From Pseudomonas sp. 10S4 (GTDB lineage Bacteria; Pseudomonadota; Gammaproteobacteria; Pseudomonadales; Pseudomonadaceae): 64,000 nt of DNA. How positions within the stretch are numbered: position 1 is the stretch's first letter; every line of letters begins with the position of its first letter. The position numbers and the translations under genes are program-made. The notes under the pieces are model-generated. The model made no database searches. It was not told the origin of the DNA and was given only the letters and a program-made list of their open reading frames with translations. Positions 1 to 7,894 of this stretch are shown here, in pieces. The stretch is taken from contig NZ_CP133774.1 of the NCBI RefSeq assembly GCF_034344865.1, positions 3,286,001 to 3,350,000 of the forward strand, given 5' to 3'.

Positions 1-293
1 TCACCAGCAAATACGGTCGCCACAAACTGGCTTCCGACGGCACCCGTTTCGGCGCCGGCCAGCCCATCGTCACCCCGAGCACCATTCGCGGTGAACTGAT
101 TGCCCAGTACGCCAAGCTCGAACTGGAAGGCCACGTGGAAAACGCCGAGCTGTTCGCCGAGCACCTGATTGTCGAGCGCGACGTGCAGGACCCGAGCCGG
201 GTCAACGTGCTGTTCCCGCCGGATTACATCAACGGTCTGCGCGTGTTCGCACTGCTCAACCAATTCCGCCTGCAGTACGACGACGCCGCTTAA
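1..293 (+). CDS. Contractile tail sheath protein, C-terminal part (cut by window edge)
   Basis: The reading frame is open from the first base and ends TAA at 291-293, giving about 96 residues. The peptide includes TPSTIRGELIAQYAKLE, AEHLIVERDVQDPSRVNVLF and ends NQFRLQYDD. This is the usual C-terminal domain of Mu/P2-type sheath proteins, the part that packs against the tube. In such modules the sheath is followed at once by the tube gene, as here. The sheath polymerises round the inner tube and contracts to drive it through the target envelope. The start lies outside the window, so domain order and length cannot be judged. Confidence 0.85.
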   Translation, partial: TSKYGRHKLASDGTRFGAGQPIVTPSTIRGELIAQYAKLELEGHVENAELFAEHLIVERDVQDPSRVNVLFPPDYINGLRVFALLNQFRLQYDDAA

Positions 294-318
294 TAACCGC
301 GTTTGAGTATGTGATTTC

Positions 319-345
319 AGCCCACCCCGTGTGGGCTTTTTATTT
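319..345 (+). terminator. Hairpin with T-rich tail between sheath and tube genes
   Basis: AGCCCAC (319-325) pairs with GTGGGCT (331-337) over a 5-base loop and is followed by TTTTATTT. This has the form of an intrinsic terminator, but it lies inside a tail operon 16 bases before the tube start. I infer partial termination or an mRNA-stabilising 3' end for the sheath message. Confidence 0.6.
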
Positions 346-360
346 GAAGGGAGAAACACC

Positions 361-708
361 ATGGGTCAACTGATTGCGGGCACCTGCTACGTCAAAGTGG
401 ACGGCGCTCAACTGACCATCAATGGCGGCTGCGAAGCCCCACTGATGTCCACCAAACGCGAAACCGTCGTACCGGGTTTCTACAAGGAAACCGACGTCGC
501 ACCGTCGTTCAAAGTGACGGCGCTGCACACCGCGGACTTCCCGCTCAAGCAACTGATTGCTGGCACCGACATGACCGTCACCTGCGAATTCAGCAACGGC
601 AAAGTCTACGTACTGGCTGGCGCCTATCTGATCGAAGAGCCGGTTTCCAAAGGCGATGACGCCACCATCGAACTGAAGTTCGAAGGCATCAAGGGGACCT
701 GGCAATGA
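361..708 (+). CDS. Phage tail tube protein (Mu gpM-like)
   Basis: 115 residues beginning MGQLIAGTCYVKVDGAQLTI. An upstream in-frame GTG at 331 exists, but it lies inside the terminator-like hairpin, whereas ATG 361 follows GAAGGGAGAAA, so I chose ATG 361. Size, position between sheath and assembly chaperone, and the sequence (GCEAPLMSTKRETVVPGFYK, DMTVTCEFSNGKVYVLAGAYL) fit the Mu-type tail tube family. It polymerises into the inner tube. The stop overlaps the next gene's start (ATGA), which suggests translational coupling. Confidence 0.85.
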   Translation: MGQLIAGTCYVKVDGAQLTINGGCEAPLMSTKRETVVPGFYKETDVAPSFKVTALHTADFPLKQLIAGTDMTVTCEFSNGKVYVLAGAYLIEEPVSKGDDATIELKFEGIKGTWQ

Positions 709-1001
709 GCGGCGCCGTGAAGCTTCAGGTTGCGATCGAAGCTCACGGCGAGCCGTTGACCGAACTCAACCTGCGCCGTCCGACGGTGCAGGAAGTACGG
801 GCAATCAAGGCGCTGCCGTACAAGATCGACAAGAGCGAAGAGGTCAGCCTCGACATGGACGTCGCGGCCAAATACATCGCGGTCTGCGCCGGTATTCCGC
901 CGTCGTCGGTCAACCAGTTGGACCTGGCTGACCTCAACGCATTGAGCTGGGCTGTCGCGAGTTTTTTCATGAGTGCGGCGTCGGAGCCATCACCGACCTG
1001 A
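705..1001 (+). CDS. Tail assembly chaperone, short (0-frame) product
   Basis: 98 residues starting MSGAVKLQVAIEAHGEPLTELNLRRPT. Tail assembly chaperones of this Mu gp41/P2 gpE kind sit between tube and tape measure and coat the tape measure before tube polymerisation. The gene starts within the tube stop codon. Near its end it carries the heptamer T TTT TTC at 962-968, after which the 0 frame closes at 1001. The -1 frame stays open to 1132 and encodes a plausible second domain; see the next entry. Confidence 0.8.
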   Translation: MSGAVKLQVAIEAHGEPLTELNLRRPTVQEVRAIKALPYKIDKSEEVSLDMDVAAKYIAVCAGIPPSSVNQLDLADLNALSWAVASFFMSAASEPSPT

Positions 1002-1132
1002 TCGCAGTCGCCTATGACCTGGCCTGGTTCTGGAAGGTTGACCCCGAACAGATGATGGCCAGGCCACTGGATGTGCTCCGCGAATCGCTGGAGCACGCGC
1101 AACGGATCAATGCGATGCAGCAGGTGCAGTGA
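705..1132 (+). CDS. Tail assembly chaperone, long product through -1 ribosomal frameshift
   Basis: Slippage by -1 at T TTT TTC (962-968) joins 88 residues of the short protein to 54 residues of the -1 frame: HECGVGAITDLIAVAYDLAW, then FWKVDPEQMMARPLDVLRES and a helical tail, stop TGA 1130-1132. The extension has no good start of its own, resembles the E' domains of P2-like tails, and fills the space exactly up to the tape measure ATG at 1132 (TGATG). Dual products from frameshifting are the rule for this gene in long-tailed phages. The slip itself is inferred, though the heptamer is canonical. Confidence 0.75.
962..968 (+). promoter_or_regulatory. Slippery heptamer for -1 frameshift
   Basis: The 0-frame codons are AGT TTT TTC, and the heptamer reads T TTT TTC, matching X XXY YYZ. 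Both tRNAs can re-pair on TTT TTT after slipping back one base. The -1 frame entered here is open for 54 codons. Confidence 0.75.
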
Positions 1133-2904
1133 TGGCAGACGAAAACACGATAAAGAAATCGGTGCTGTTGACCGGCATCGATGAACTGTCACCCAAGCTC
1201 AAAGCCCTCGTTTCGAAGGTCGACAGCTTCAAAAACAACCTTGAACGGGCCGGCCTCGGCAAACTGGATATCAGCGGTCTGTTCAAGGGCGGTAGTGTGA
1301 TCACGCCGTTCGTGGACGGGATCAAGGCGTCCGACGCGTTCAAGGGCAAGCTGGCCGAGGTCGGTGAGGCTGCAAAAGGCGTCGATATGCCGAATGCTCC
1401 CCAAAGCGCTGCGCAATCGATGAATGTCTTCAGCGATTCGATGAGCAAGGTTTCCGCCTCCATTGACGCGGCATTGGCCCCTGCTGTTGGCGCGTTGGTG
1501 GTGGGGTTGGAGCCATTGTTGACGGGGGTAGGGCGCCTGGTTGCCGACAACCCGAAACTGGTCGAGACGCTGGCGACTGCCGCCATCGCGTTCTCGGCAA
1601 TGCAAACGGCGGTCACCGGGGCGACCCAGGTTTTTGATCTGATGAGCTCGGTGCTCAAGGTCAATCCGATCATGCTGATTGCCATGGGTGTTGCCCTGGC
1701 CGCCGGTTTGATCATTGCCAACTGGACGCCGATTTCTACGTTCTTCGTCAACCTTTGGGGCGGCATCAAAAATGTCGCCGCGAGCACGATGGCGGTGCTC
1801 GGCAAGGTGTTCAGCTGGACGCCGCTGGGCATGATGATCGCCAATTGGGGGCCGATTACCGGGTTCTTTTCCAGTATCTGGGAGGGCATCGAAGCCGTGA
1901 CCTCGACGGTGGTGGACTACCTGAAAACGGCTTTTTCCTGGACACCTTACGGGATGATCATCGACAACTGGGCCGGGTTGACCGGTCTGTTCTCGGCGAT
2001 CTGGGAATTGCTCAAGGCCCTGACGGTGCCGGTGATTGATTTCCTCAAAGGCCTGTTCGACTGGACGCCGTTGGGCATGATCATCAACAACTGGGGCGCC
2101 ATCACTGGTTTCTTCAGTTCGACCTGGACGACCCTTCAGCCGGCGGCCCAGGTCATCAAGGATTTCTTCGGCACGCTGTTCGACTACTCGCCGCTTGGGA
2201 TGATCATCAACAACTGGGGCGCCATCAGTGCGTTCTTCGATCCGCTGTGGGCCGCTCTGCAAGCCTCGGCGCAAGTGGTCAAGGATTTCTTCAGCGGCGT
2301 GTTCGAGTGGTCGCCGATGACGCAAATTGCGGCCAACTGGCAGCCGATCAGTGAAGTGTTTTCGGCGCTGTGGGGCGTGTTGCAAGCGCTGGCCGCACCG
2401 GTGCTGGCGTTTCTGCATGGCATGTTCGAGTGGACACCGCTTGGGCAGATCATCAAGAACTGGGGACCGATCACCGAGTGGTTCGGCGAGCTGTGGCAGA
2501 AGCTGCAAACCGTGATCGCACCGATCAAGGAGCTTTTCGACGGCGGCTTCGCCGGGCTGGTGGCGAAGGTCACCGGCAAAGTCGAAGGCCTGACCGAAGC
2601 ACAGCGTCAGACCAATGCCGAAGGCAAAGGTGAACTGGCGCCGGCGTTCTTTGGTGCGAGCCCGACGCCGGCGGCGAACGGTGCATTGCAGGCCGGCTCC
2701 CTGACGCAAAACTCCAGCGCCCTGATCCAGCAAAGTGCCGCCAACAACCGTACGCAACTCGAGGGCGGCCTGACCGTGCGCTTCGAAAATGCGCCGGCCG
2801 GCCTGCGCACCGATCAACCGCAAACCAATCAACCGGGGCTGGCGCTCTCTTCGCGCATCGGCTATCGCTCGCTCTCTGCAGGAGGTTCCAATGAACTGGC
2901 GTGA
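1132..2904 (+). CDS. Tail tape measure protein with 41-residue repeats
   Basis: 590 residues. ATG 1132 overlaps the chaperone stop; the alternative GTG one codon earlier is less likely. Residues about 1-185 form a helical N-terminal part ending in a hydrophobic stretch (AAIAFSAMQTAVTG, IMLIAMGVALAAGLII). Residues about 188-475 are tandem 41-residue units with W-TPLGMII-NWG-I--FF---W. The tail is polar and low in structure (AQRQTNAEGKGELAPAFFG). Tape measures set tail length and are ejected ahead of the genome or, in tailocins, help form the membrane channel. At about 1.5 angstrom per residue, the length implies a tail near 90 nm (inference). It overlaps the next gene by 14 bases. Confidence 0.85.
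   Translation: MADENTIKKSVLLTGIDELSPKLKALVSKVDSFKNNLERAGLGKLDISGLFKGGSVITPFVDGIKASDAFKGKLAEVGEAAKGVDMPNAPQSAAQSMNVFSDSMSKVSASIDAALAPAVGALVVGLEPLLTGVGRLVADNPKLVETLATAAIAFSAMQTAVTGATQVFDLMSSVLKVNPIMLIAMGVALAAGLIIANWTPISTFFVNLWGGIKNVAASTMAVLGKVFSWTPLGMMIANWGPITGFFSSIWEGIEAVTSTVVDYLKTAFSWTPYGMIIDNWAGLTGLFSAIWELLKALTVPVIDFLKGLFDWTPLGMIINNWGAITGFFSSTWTTLQPAAQVIKDFFGTLFDYSPLGMIINNWGAISAFFDPLWAALQASAQVVKDFFSGVFEWSPMTQIAANWQPISEVFSALWGVLQALAAPVLAFLHGMFEWTPLGQIIKNWGPITEWFGELWQKLQTVIAPIKELFDGGFAGLVAKVTGKVEGLTEAQRQTNAEGKGELAPAFFGASPTPAANGALQAGSLTQNSSALIQQSAANNRTQLEGGLTVRFENAPAGLRTDQPQTNQPGLALSSRIGYRSLSAGGSNELA
1693..2553 (+). repeat. Seven tandem 123-bp units inside the tape measure gene
   Basis: The aromatic residue that opens each unit (W or Y) is encoded at 1816, 1939, 2062, 2185, 2308 and 2431: exactly 123 bases each time. 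A degenerate earlier unit (ANWTPISTFFVNLW) starts near 1693. Consensus W-(T/S)P-LGMII-NWG-I-GFF---W--L------V--F----F. The in-frame array implies internal duplication. Confidence 0.9.
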
Positions 2905-4126
2905 CCGCTTGTTGCCGGCATCCTTTCGCGGTGTCGGTTTCTGGATCGACCAGGCGAAAACCCCGGTGGGTCGTAAAGGTCAGTTGCACGAATATCCGCA
3001 ACGCGACCTGCCGTTTTTCGAGGACCTGGGCCAGCAGGCCAAGACCCATGATCTGACGGCGTTCATTGTCGGCCCCGATTGCCTGGAGCAGCGCGACAAG
3101 CTGCTCAAGGCCCTGGAGCAGGGCAGTGGTGAACTGGTGCATCCGTGGCTGGGGCGGTTGCAGGTCAAGGTCGGCGAGTGCGACATGACCCACACCCGCC
3201 AGGACGGCGGGTTGGTGACCTTCGCCCTGAAGTTCTACCCCGATCAGCCACTGCCGTTCCCGACCGCGACCGTCAGCACACAAAAGGTCCTGTTGGCCAA
3301 AGCCGATACGTTGCTGGGTTCGGCGGTGGCGCGCTTTGAACAGGCGATGACCCTGATCAAGGCGGCGCGGATCGGCATCGCCAATCTGCGCAACAGCCTC
3401 ACCGAGGTGTATGGCGTGATCAAGGAACAGCTCAAACCGCTGATCGAGCAGTACCGGCAGATCACCGATCTGGTCAAAGCGGTCAAGGAGTTGCCCAAGG
3501 AAGTGGCGACGGAATTCAAAGGCTTGCTGGGCGATATCAAGTCGCTCAAGGACTTCGCGAAGGAGGGCTATCGTGGCTTGATTGCCGACGTCTCCCAACA
3601 ACTCGAAGACATCCGCAAGGCCGATGCGCCGAAGCTCACCACCGGCAAGGACACCACCGCCGCCGCGCAAGCCGTGGCCGATCTGGTGCAGGACACGCTG
3701 TTGGTCAAAGTGGCGCAATTTGTCGCGTCGATGCCGGTGGCCACCAAACCGGTGAAGACACCGTCGACACCGTCACTGGAGCAACAGGCGACGCAACCGG
3801 TCGTTCGTAACGAAGTGCCGGTCATCAACGATCTGCAAGTGCTGCAAAAGGCACTGGCCGCAGCGATCAACCCGATGCTGGACAAGGCCGGTCCCGCGCA
3901 TTACCAAGCCATCGACGATGTGAAGCAGGCGTTGATCGCGCACCTCAAAGCCGTGGCTTCGTCCGGTGTGCGCCAGGTCAACAAGTCTTTCCAGGACAGC
4001 CTTCCGGCGCTGGTCGTGGCCTACAAGCAATTTGCCGATGCAACCCGGGTCGATGAAGTGACCCAGAGCAACGGTATTGCCCATCCGGGGTTCTTGCCGA
4101 ACGCAGTGAAAGTCTCCGGGGAGTGA
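2891..4126 (+). CDS. DNA circularisation/tail protein (Mu gpN-like)
   Basis: 411 residues from ATG 2891, which follows GGAGG and overlaps the tape measure end. The N-terminal part (WRDRLLPASFRGVGFWIDQA, GRKGQLHEYPQRDLPFFEDL, PWLGRLQVKVGE, ALKFYPD) is the conserved DNA_circ_N domain of Mu gpN-type proteins. A long helical middle and an unconserved C-terminus follow. In Mu this protein belongs to the baseplate/tail completion complex; the DNA circularisation name is historical. It lies between tape measure and hub, the normal place. Confidence 0.85.
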   Translation: MNWRDRLLPASFRGVGFWIDQAKTPVGRKGQLHEYPQRDLPFFEDLGQQAKTHDLTAFIVGPDCLEQRDKLLKALEQGSGELVHPWLGRLQVKVGECDMTHTRQDGGLVTFALKFYPDQPLPFPTATVSTQKVLLAKADTLLGSAVARFEQAMTLIKAARIGIANLRNSLTEVYGVIKEQLKPLIEQYRQITDLVKAVKELPKEVATEFKGLLGDIKSLKDFAKEGYRGLIADVSQQLEDIRKADAPKLTTGKDTTAAAQAVADLVQDTLLVKVAQFVASMPVATKPVKTPSTPSLEQQATQPVVRNEVPVINDLQVLQKALAAAINPMLDKAGPAHYQAIDDVKQALIAHLKAVASSGVRQVNKSFQDSLPALVVAYKQFADATRVDEVTQSNGIAHPGFLPNAVKVSGE

Positions 4127-4129
4127 GTC

Positions 4130-5173
4130 ATGAACGAGATGGACAACCGCGTCACGCTGACGGTCGGCGGGATGGAATACGGCGGCTGGAAAAGCGTGGA
4201 AATCAGCGCGGATCTTGAGCGTCAGTTCCGTACGTTCAAACTCAACATCACCTGGCAATGGCCGGGGCAGACCGTGGATCAGCGGATCAAACCCGGGGAC
4301 GCCTGCGAAGTGCGGATCGGCAAGGATCTGGTGCTCACCGGTTACGTATTCAAGGCCCCGATCAGCTATGACGGGCGGCAGATCAGCCTGAGCATCGAAG
4401 GCAGTTCGAGCACCCAGGATCTGGTGGATTGCGCCGCGACCAATCGTCCGAATCAGTGGCACGGCCAGTCGTTGTTGAGCATCGTCGAAGCGCTGGCGAT
4501 GAACTACGGCCTGTACGTGGTCAGCGAAATTCCCGAGACCGCCCGGCTCAGCAGTCACACGATTGTGCCGGGGGAAACGGTGTTTCAATCCATCGACCGC
4601 TTGCTGTCGTTGTTCCGGGTGTTTTCCACCGACGACGCCCAGGGGCGGCTGGTGCTGGCCAAGCCAGGCAGCAGTGGCCGGGCCAGCGATGCGCTGGAGC
4701 TGGGCAAGAATATTCTGTCGGCCAACGCGCCGATGGATTACAGCCAGGTGTTCTCTGAATATCGGGTGATCGGTCAGCACAAAGGGACAGACACCAAGAG
4801 CGGGGCAGCGGTCAGCGAAATTGAATCGGTGGCGACGGATCTGAGCTTCAAGCGTCGGCGCACCACGGTGATCAATGAAGGCACGCAGCTGACGTTCGAA
4901 CTGGCGCAGCAACGGGCCAACTGGGAAAGCGCCACCCGGATGGGCCGGGCGCTGAGCACCACTTATCAGGTGCAGGGCTGGCGGCAATCCAACGGTGATT
5001 TGTGGCGTCACAACACATTGGTGCGGGTCAAGGATCCGGTGCTCGGCTTTGATGACGACATGCTGATCTCCAAAGTGACGTATTCGCTGTCGGCACAAGG
5101 CTCGGTCACCACCCTGCACGTCGCCCCGCCGCACACCTTCGACGCCAACCCCGAACCCCCGAAGAAAACCTGA
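4130..5173 (+). CDS. Baseplate hub protein (Mu gpP-like)
   Basis: 347 residues, start 4 bases after the previous stop. Features visible are the N-terminal VTLTVGGMEYGGWKSVEISADLE, a central IVEALAMNYGLYVVSEIPET and PGETVFQSIDRLLSLFRVF, and a C-terminal MLISKVTYSLSAQGSVTTLHVAPP. These match the Mu gpP/late-control-D hub family, whose trimer sits at the tube tip and carries the spike. It is followed by a 183-base gap that holds a REPIN, which is odd inside a tail operon. Confidence 0.85.
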   Translation: MNEMDNRVTLTVGGMEYGGWKSVEISADLERQFRTFKLNITWQWPGQTVDQRIKPGDACEVRIGKDLVLTGYVFKAPISYDGRQISLSIEGSSSTQDLVDCAATNRPNQWHGQSLLSIVEALAMNYGLYVVSEIPETARLSSHTIVPGETVFQSIDRLLSLFRVFSTDDAQGRLVLAKPGSSGRASDALELGKNILSANAPMDYSQVFSEYRVIGQHKGTDTKSGAAVSEIESVATDLSFKRRRTTVINEGTQLTFELAQQRANWESATRMGRALSTTYQVQGWRQSNGDLWRHNTLVRVKDPVLGFDDDMLISKVTYSLSAQGSVTTLHVAPPHTFDANPEPPKKT

Positions 5174-5230
5174 GCCCGACCCCAACCCTCAAGGCATATG
5201 GGATGCCATTGCTGCGAACAGCGCCTAACC

Positions 5231-5322
5231 CTGTGGGAGCGAGCTTGCTCGCGATAGCGGTTGAGCATTCATCACTGCAGTCGCCTGATCCACCGCCATC
5301 GCGAGCAAGCTCGCTCCCACAG
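5231..5322. repeat. REPIN (inverted REP pair, GTGGGAGCGAGC type)
   Basis: CTGTGGGAGCGAGCTTGCTC at the left is mirrored by GAGCAAGCTCGCTCCCACAG at the right, about 40 bases apart. It lies between hub and spike genes of the tail operon. Confidence 0.9.
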
Positions 5323-5356
5323 TGGTCTGCGTCGGTCCTGATTTAAAGGAAACCCA

Positions 5357-5865
5357 ATGAGCCTACTGACACGCCTCCTGGCGCGCGGCACTGTCGTGCT
5401 CGCCAACTCGGCATCCAAGCTGCAATCGCTGCAAATGCGCCTTACCGCCGGCGAAGTGAACGACGACATGGAACACTTCGAACCCTACGGCTTCACCAGT
5501 AATCCACTGGCCGGCGCCGAGGGTATCGCCACTTTTTGGGAGGTGATCGCTCCCACGCCATCGTCCTGGTGGTCGCCGACCGCCGGTATCGCCTCCAGTC
5601 CCTGGCCGCCGGCGAAGTGGCGATTTACACCGACGAAGGCGACAGGATTCACTTCAAGCGCGGGCGGATCATCGACATCCAAACCGCCACGCTAAACATT
5701 CGCGCCAGCACCGCCGTGAACATCGACACACCGACCCTGACCCAGACCGGCAAGATCGTTTCCCAGGGCGACCAGGTCGCGGGCGGCATCAGCCAGATCA
5801 AACACGTGCACGTCGGCGTCCAGGCAGGCAGTGGCCAGACCGGCGTGCCGGCGGGAGGTCAGTAA
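5357..5865 (+). pseudogene. Baseplate spike/assembly protein V (Mu gp45-like), frame broken once
   Basis: Frame one (5357-5695) starts MSLLTRLLARGTVVLANSAS and has AGEVNDDMEHFEPYGFTSNP typical of Mu-type protein V. At the five Ts (5533-5537) the sequence leaves frame. The rest of the protein (GGDRSHAIVLVVADRRYRLQ, AGEVAIYTDEGDRIHFKRGR, HVHVGVQAGSGQTGVPAGGQ) continues in the -1 frame to 5865. One extra T would restore about 169 residues, a normal length. The C-terminal part is the OB-fold/beta-helix spike that punctures the target. Whether the break is real, a sequence error or recoding is discussed in the findings. The stop overlaps the next start (TAATG). Confidence 0.85.
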
Positions 5866-6263
5866 TGTTCATCAGCCAGAACCTCCACGCAGCACTGACC
5901 CGATCGGTGCTGATCAGCCTGTTCACCTGGCGCCGTGCCGCCGATGACGATGCCCTCGATGACGAGGAACGTTTCGGCTGGTGGGGCGACACTTTCCCCT
6001 CCGTGGCCGACGACCGCATCGGCTCGCGACTGTGGCTGCTGCGCCGGGTCAAGTTGACCCGGCAAACCCAGATGGACGCCGAGTTTTATGCCCGCGAGGC
6101 CCTGCAATGGCTGATCGATGACGGCCATTGCAGCGCCATCGACATCATCAGCGAACGCCTCGACGCCCAGCGCCTGAACCTGCGCACGGTCCTGACCCTG
6201 GCCGACGGCGAGCGCCTGGACATCAACCCCGATAACAGTTGGCAGGTGATCTATGCCGTTTGA
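5865..6263 (+). CDS. Phage GP46-family baseplate protein (gp25/gpW-like)
   Basis: 132 residues, MFISQNLHAALTRSVLISLF onward, with DEERFGWWGDTFPSVADDRIGSRLWLLRRVKL, the signature of Mu gp46 proteins. These correspond to the gp25/gpW wedge component that links the sheath to the baseplate. It overlaps the spike gene by one base and the J gene by 11 bases, so it sits within a coupled baseplate gene run. Confidence 0.85.
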   Translation: MFISQNLHAALTRSVLISLFTWRRAADDDALDDEERFGWWGDTFPSVADDRIGSRLWLLRRVKLTRQTQMDAEFYAREALQWLIDDGHCSAIDIISERLDAQRLNLRTVLTLADGERLDINPDNSWQVIYAV

Positions 6264-7296
6264 AACCCCTTCGCTGCCGGTGCTGATCAAACGCACCCAA
6301 AGCGACCTGGCCAGCGATTCGCTGCGCCAGTCCGATGCGCAAGTGCTGGCCCGAACCCTCGGTGGTGCCGCCTATGGCCTGTATGGCTACCTGGACTGGA
6401 TCGCCGAGCAGATCCTCCCGGACAAGGCCGACGAATCGACCCTGGAACGGATCGCCGCACTGCGTCTGAACCAGCCGCGCAAAGTCGCCCAAACGGCCAG
6501 CGGTAGCGTCAGCTTCACCGCCAGCGCTGGCGCGGTGCTGGACGTCGACACGCTGCTGCAATCGAGCGACGGTCGCACCTACAAAGTCACCGCCGCGCGC
6601 ACTACCAGCAACGGCCTCAACAGCACCACCATCGCCGCGCTTGACGCCGGCAGCCTGGGCAATGCCGATGCCGGATTGGCGTTGACGCCGGTGCAACCGA
6701 TTGCCGGCATCGTCGGCAGCAGCTTCATCGTGCTGGCGCCGGGACTCAGCGGCGGCGTGGCGCGCGAAAGTCTCGAGTCGCTGCGCTCGCGGGTGATCCG
6801 TTCCTATCGGGTCATCCCCCACGGCGGTTCGGCGCAGGACTATGAAACCTGGGCGCTGGAATGCCCCGGCGTCACTCGTGCGTGGTGCCGTGGCGGCCTG
6901 TTGGGGCCGGGTACGGTCAGTGTGTTCATCATGCGTGACGACGATCCGCAACCTGTGCCTAACGACGAGCAACTGGCGCAGGTTCAGGCCTACATCGAGC
7001 CGCTGCGCCCGGTCACCGCCGAGGTGCATGTGCAGCGGCCGATTCAGGTGCCGGTGGTCTATAGCCTCAGCGTGAACCCGGACACCACGGCGGTGCGCGC
7101 GGCGGTAGAAGCGCAGCTGCGTGATCTGCATAACCGTGAAGCTGATCTGGGCGTTGCGTTGCTGGTCAGTCATATCCGCGAGGCGATCAGCAGCGCCAGC
7201 GGTGAATACGATCACACGCTCAAGTCACCCCTGGCCGATGTACCGGCCAACAAAAGCGAACTGCTGACCTTCGGAGGTTGCGTATGGGGGGCATAA
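6253..7296 (+). CDS. Baseplate J-like wedge protein (Mu gp47-like)
   Basis: 347 residues. The N-terminus (MPFETPSLPVLIKRTQSDLA), ADESTLERIAALRLNQPRK, SGSVSFTASAGAVLDVDTLL and GVARESLESLRSRVIRSYRV are typical of baseplate J. In P2 and Mu this wedge protein forms the iris round the hub. It overlaps both neighbours, the usual tight packing of baseplate genes. Confidence 0.9.
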   Translation: MPFETPSLPVLIKRTQSDLASDSLRQSDAQVLARTLGGAAYGLYGYLDWIAEQILPDKADESTLERIAALRLNQPRKVAQTASGSVSFTASAGAVLDVDTLLQSSDGRTYKVTAARTTSNGLNSTTIAALDAGSLGNADAGLALTPVQPIAGIVGSSFIVLAPGLSGGVARESLESLRSRVIRSYRVIPHGGSAQDYETWALECPGVTRAWCRGGLLGPGTVSVFIMRDDDPQPVPNDEQLAQVQAYIEPLRPVTAEVHVQRPIQVPVVYSLSVNPDTTAVRAAVEAQLRDLHNREADLGVALLVSHIREAISSASGEYDHTLKSPLADVPANKSELLTFGGCVWGA

Positions 7297-7883
7297 GAAC
7301 CGCCGCGCAATACCACGCGCAACTGCGCAGCCTGCTGCCGAGCGGCCCGGCGTGGGACCCGGAACAGGTGCCGGAACTGGAGGAGGTCCTCGAAGGCATT
7401 GCCCTGGAACTGGCCCGACTCGACGCCCGCGCCGCCGATCTGCTCAACGAGATGGACCCGGCCGGCGTCAGTGAGTTGGTGCCGGATTGGGAGCGGGTAA
7501 TGAACTTGCCTGACCCCTGTCTGGGCGCCACGCCGCTGTTCGATGACCGTCGCCTGGCCGTGCGCCGCCGCTTGCTGGCGGTCGGCAGCCAAGCGGTTGG
7601 CTACTACCTCGAGATCGCCAGAACCCAGGGCTACCCGAACGCCACCATCACCGAACTCGAAGCCCCGCGCATGGGCCGCTCGCGTTTCGGTGCGGCGCAC
7701 TGGGGCACCTGGGAAGCGCAGTTCATGTGGACGCTCAACACCGGCGGCCGCTTGCTGCTGGGTCGGCGTTTCGGCGCGAGTTACTGGGGCGAACGCTTCG
7801 GCGTCAACCCGGGCTCGGCGCTGGAGTGCCTGATCCACCGCAGCGCCCCGGCGCATACCAAGGTGCACATTAATTATGACTAG
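7284..7883 (+). CDS. Tail protein of the YmfQ/DUF2313 family (Mu gp48-like)
   Basis: 199 residues from ATG 7284, placed 7 bases after CGGAGG (7272-7277). A TTG two codons earlier is rejected for that reason. RTAAQYHAQLRSLLPSGPAW and LDARAADLLNEMDPAGVSEL are the family hallmarks. It is the functional counterpart of P2 gpI, joining the baseplate wedge to the fibres, and it directly precedes the first fibre gene. It overlaps J by 13 bases. Confidence 0.85.
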   Translation: MGGIRTAAQYHAQLRSLLPSGPAWDPEQVPELEEVLEGIALELARLDARAADLLNEMDPAGVSELVPDWERVMNLPDPCLGATPLFDDRRLAVRRRLLAVGSQAVGYYLEIARTQGYPNATITELEAPRMGRSRFGAAHWGTWEAQFMWTLNTGGRLLLGRRFGASYWGERFGVNPGSALECLIHRSAPAHTKVHINYD

Positions 7884-7894
7884 GGAGTAGGGGG

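Noticed and set aside
743..2832. Long open frames on the minus strand under the tape measure and tail genes (for example 1189-2832)
   Set aside because: They follow the codon bias of the plus-strand genes and have no recognisable motif, and the plus-strand proteins are clear phage tail proteins.
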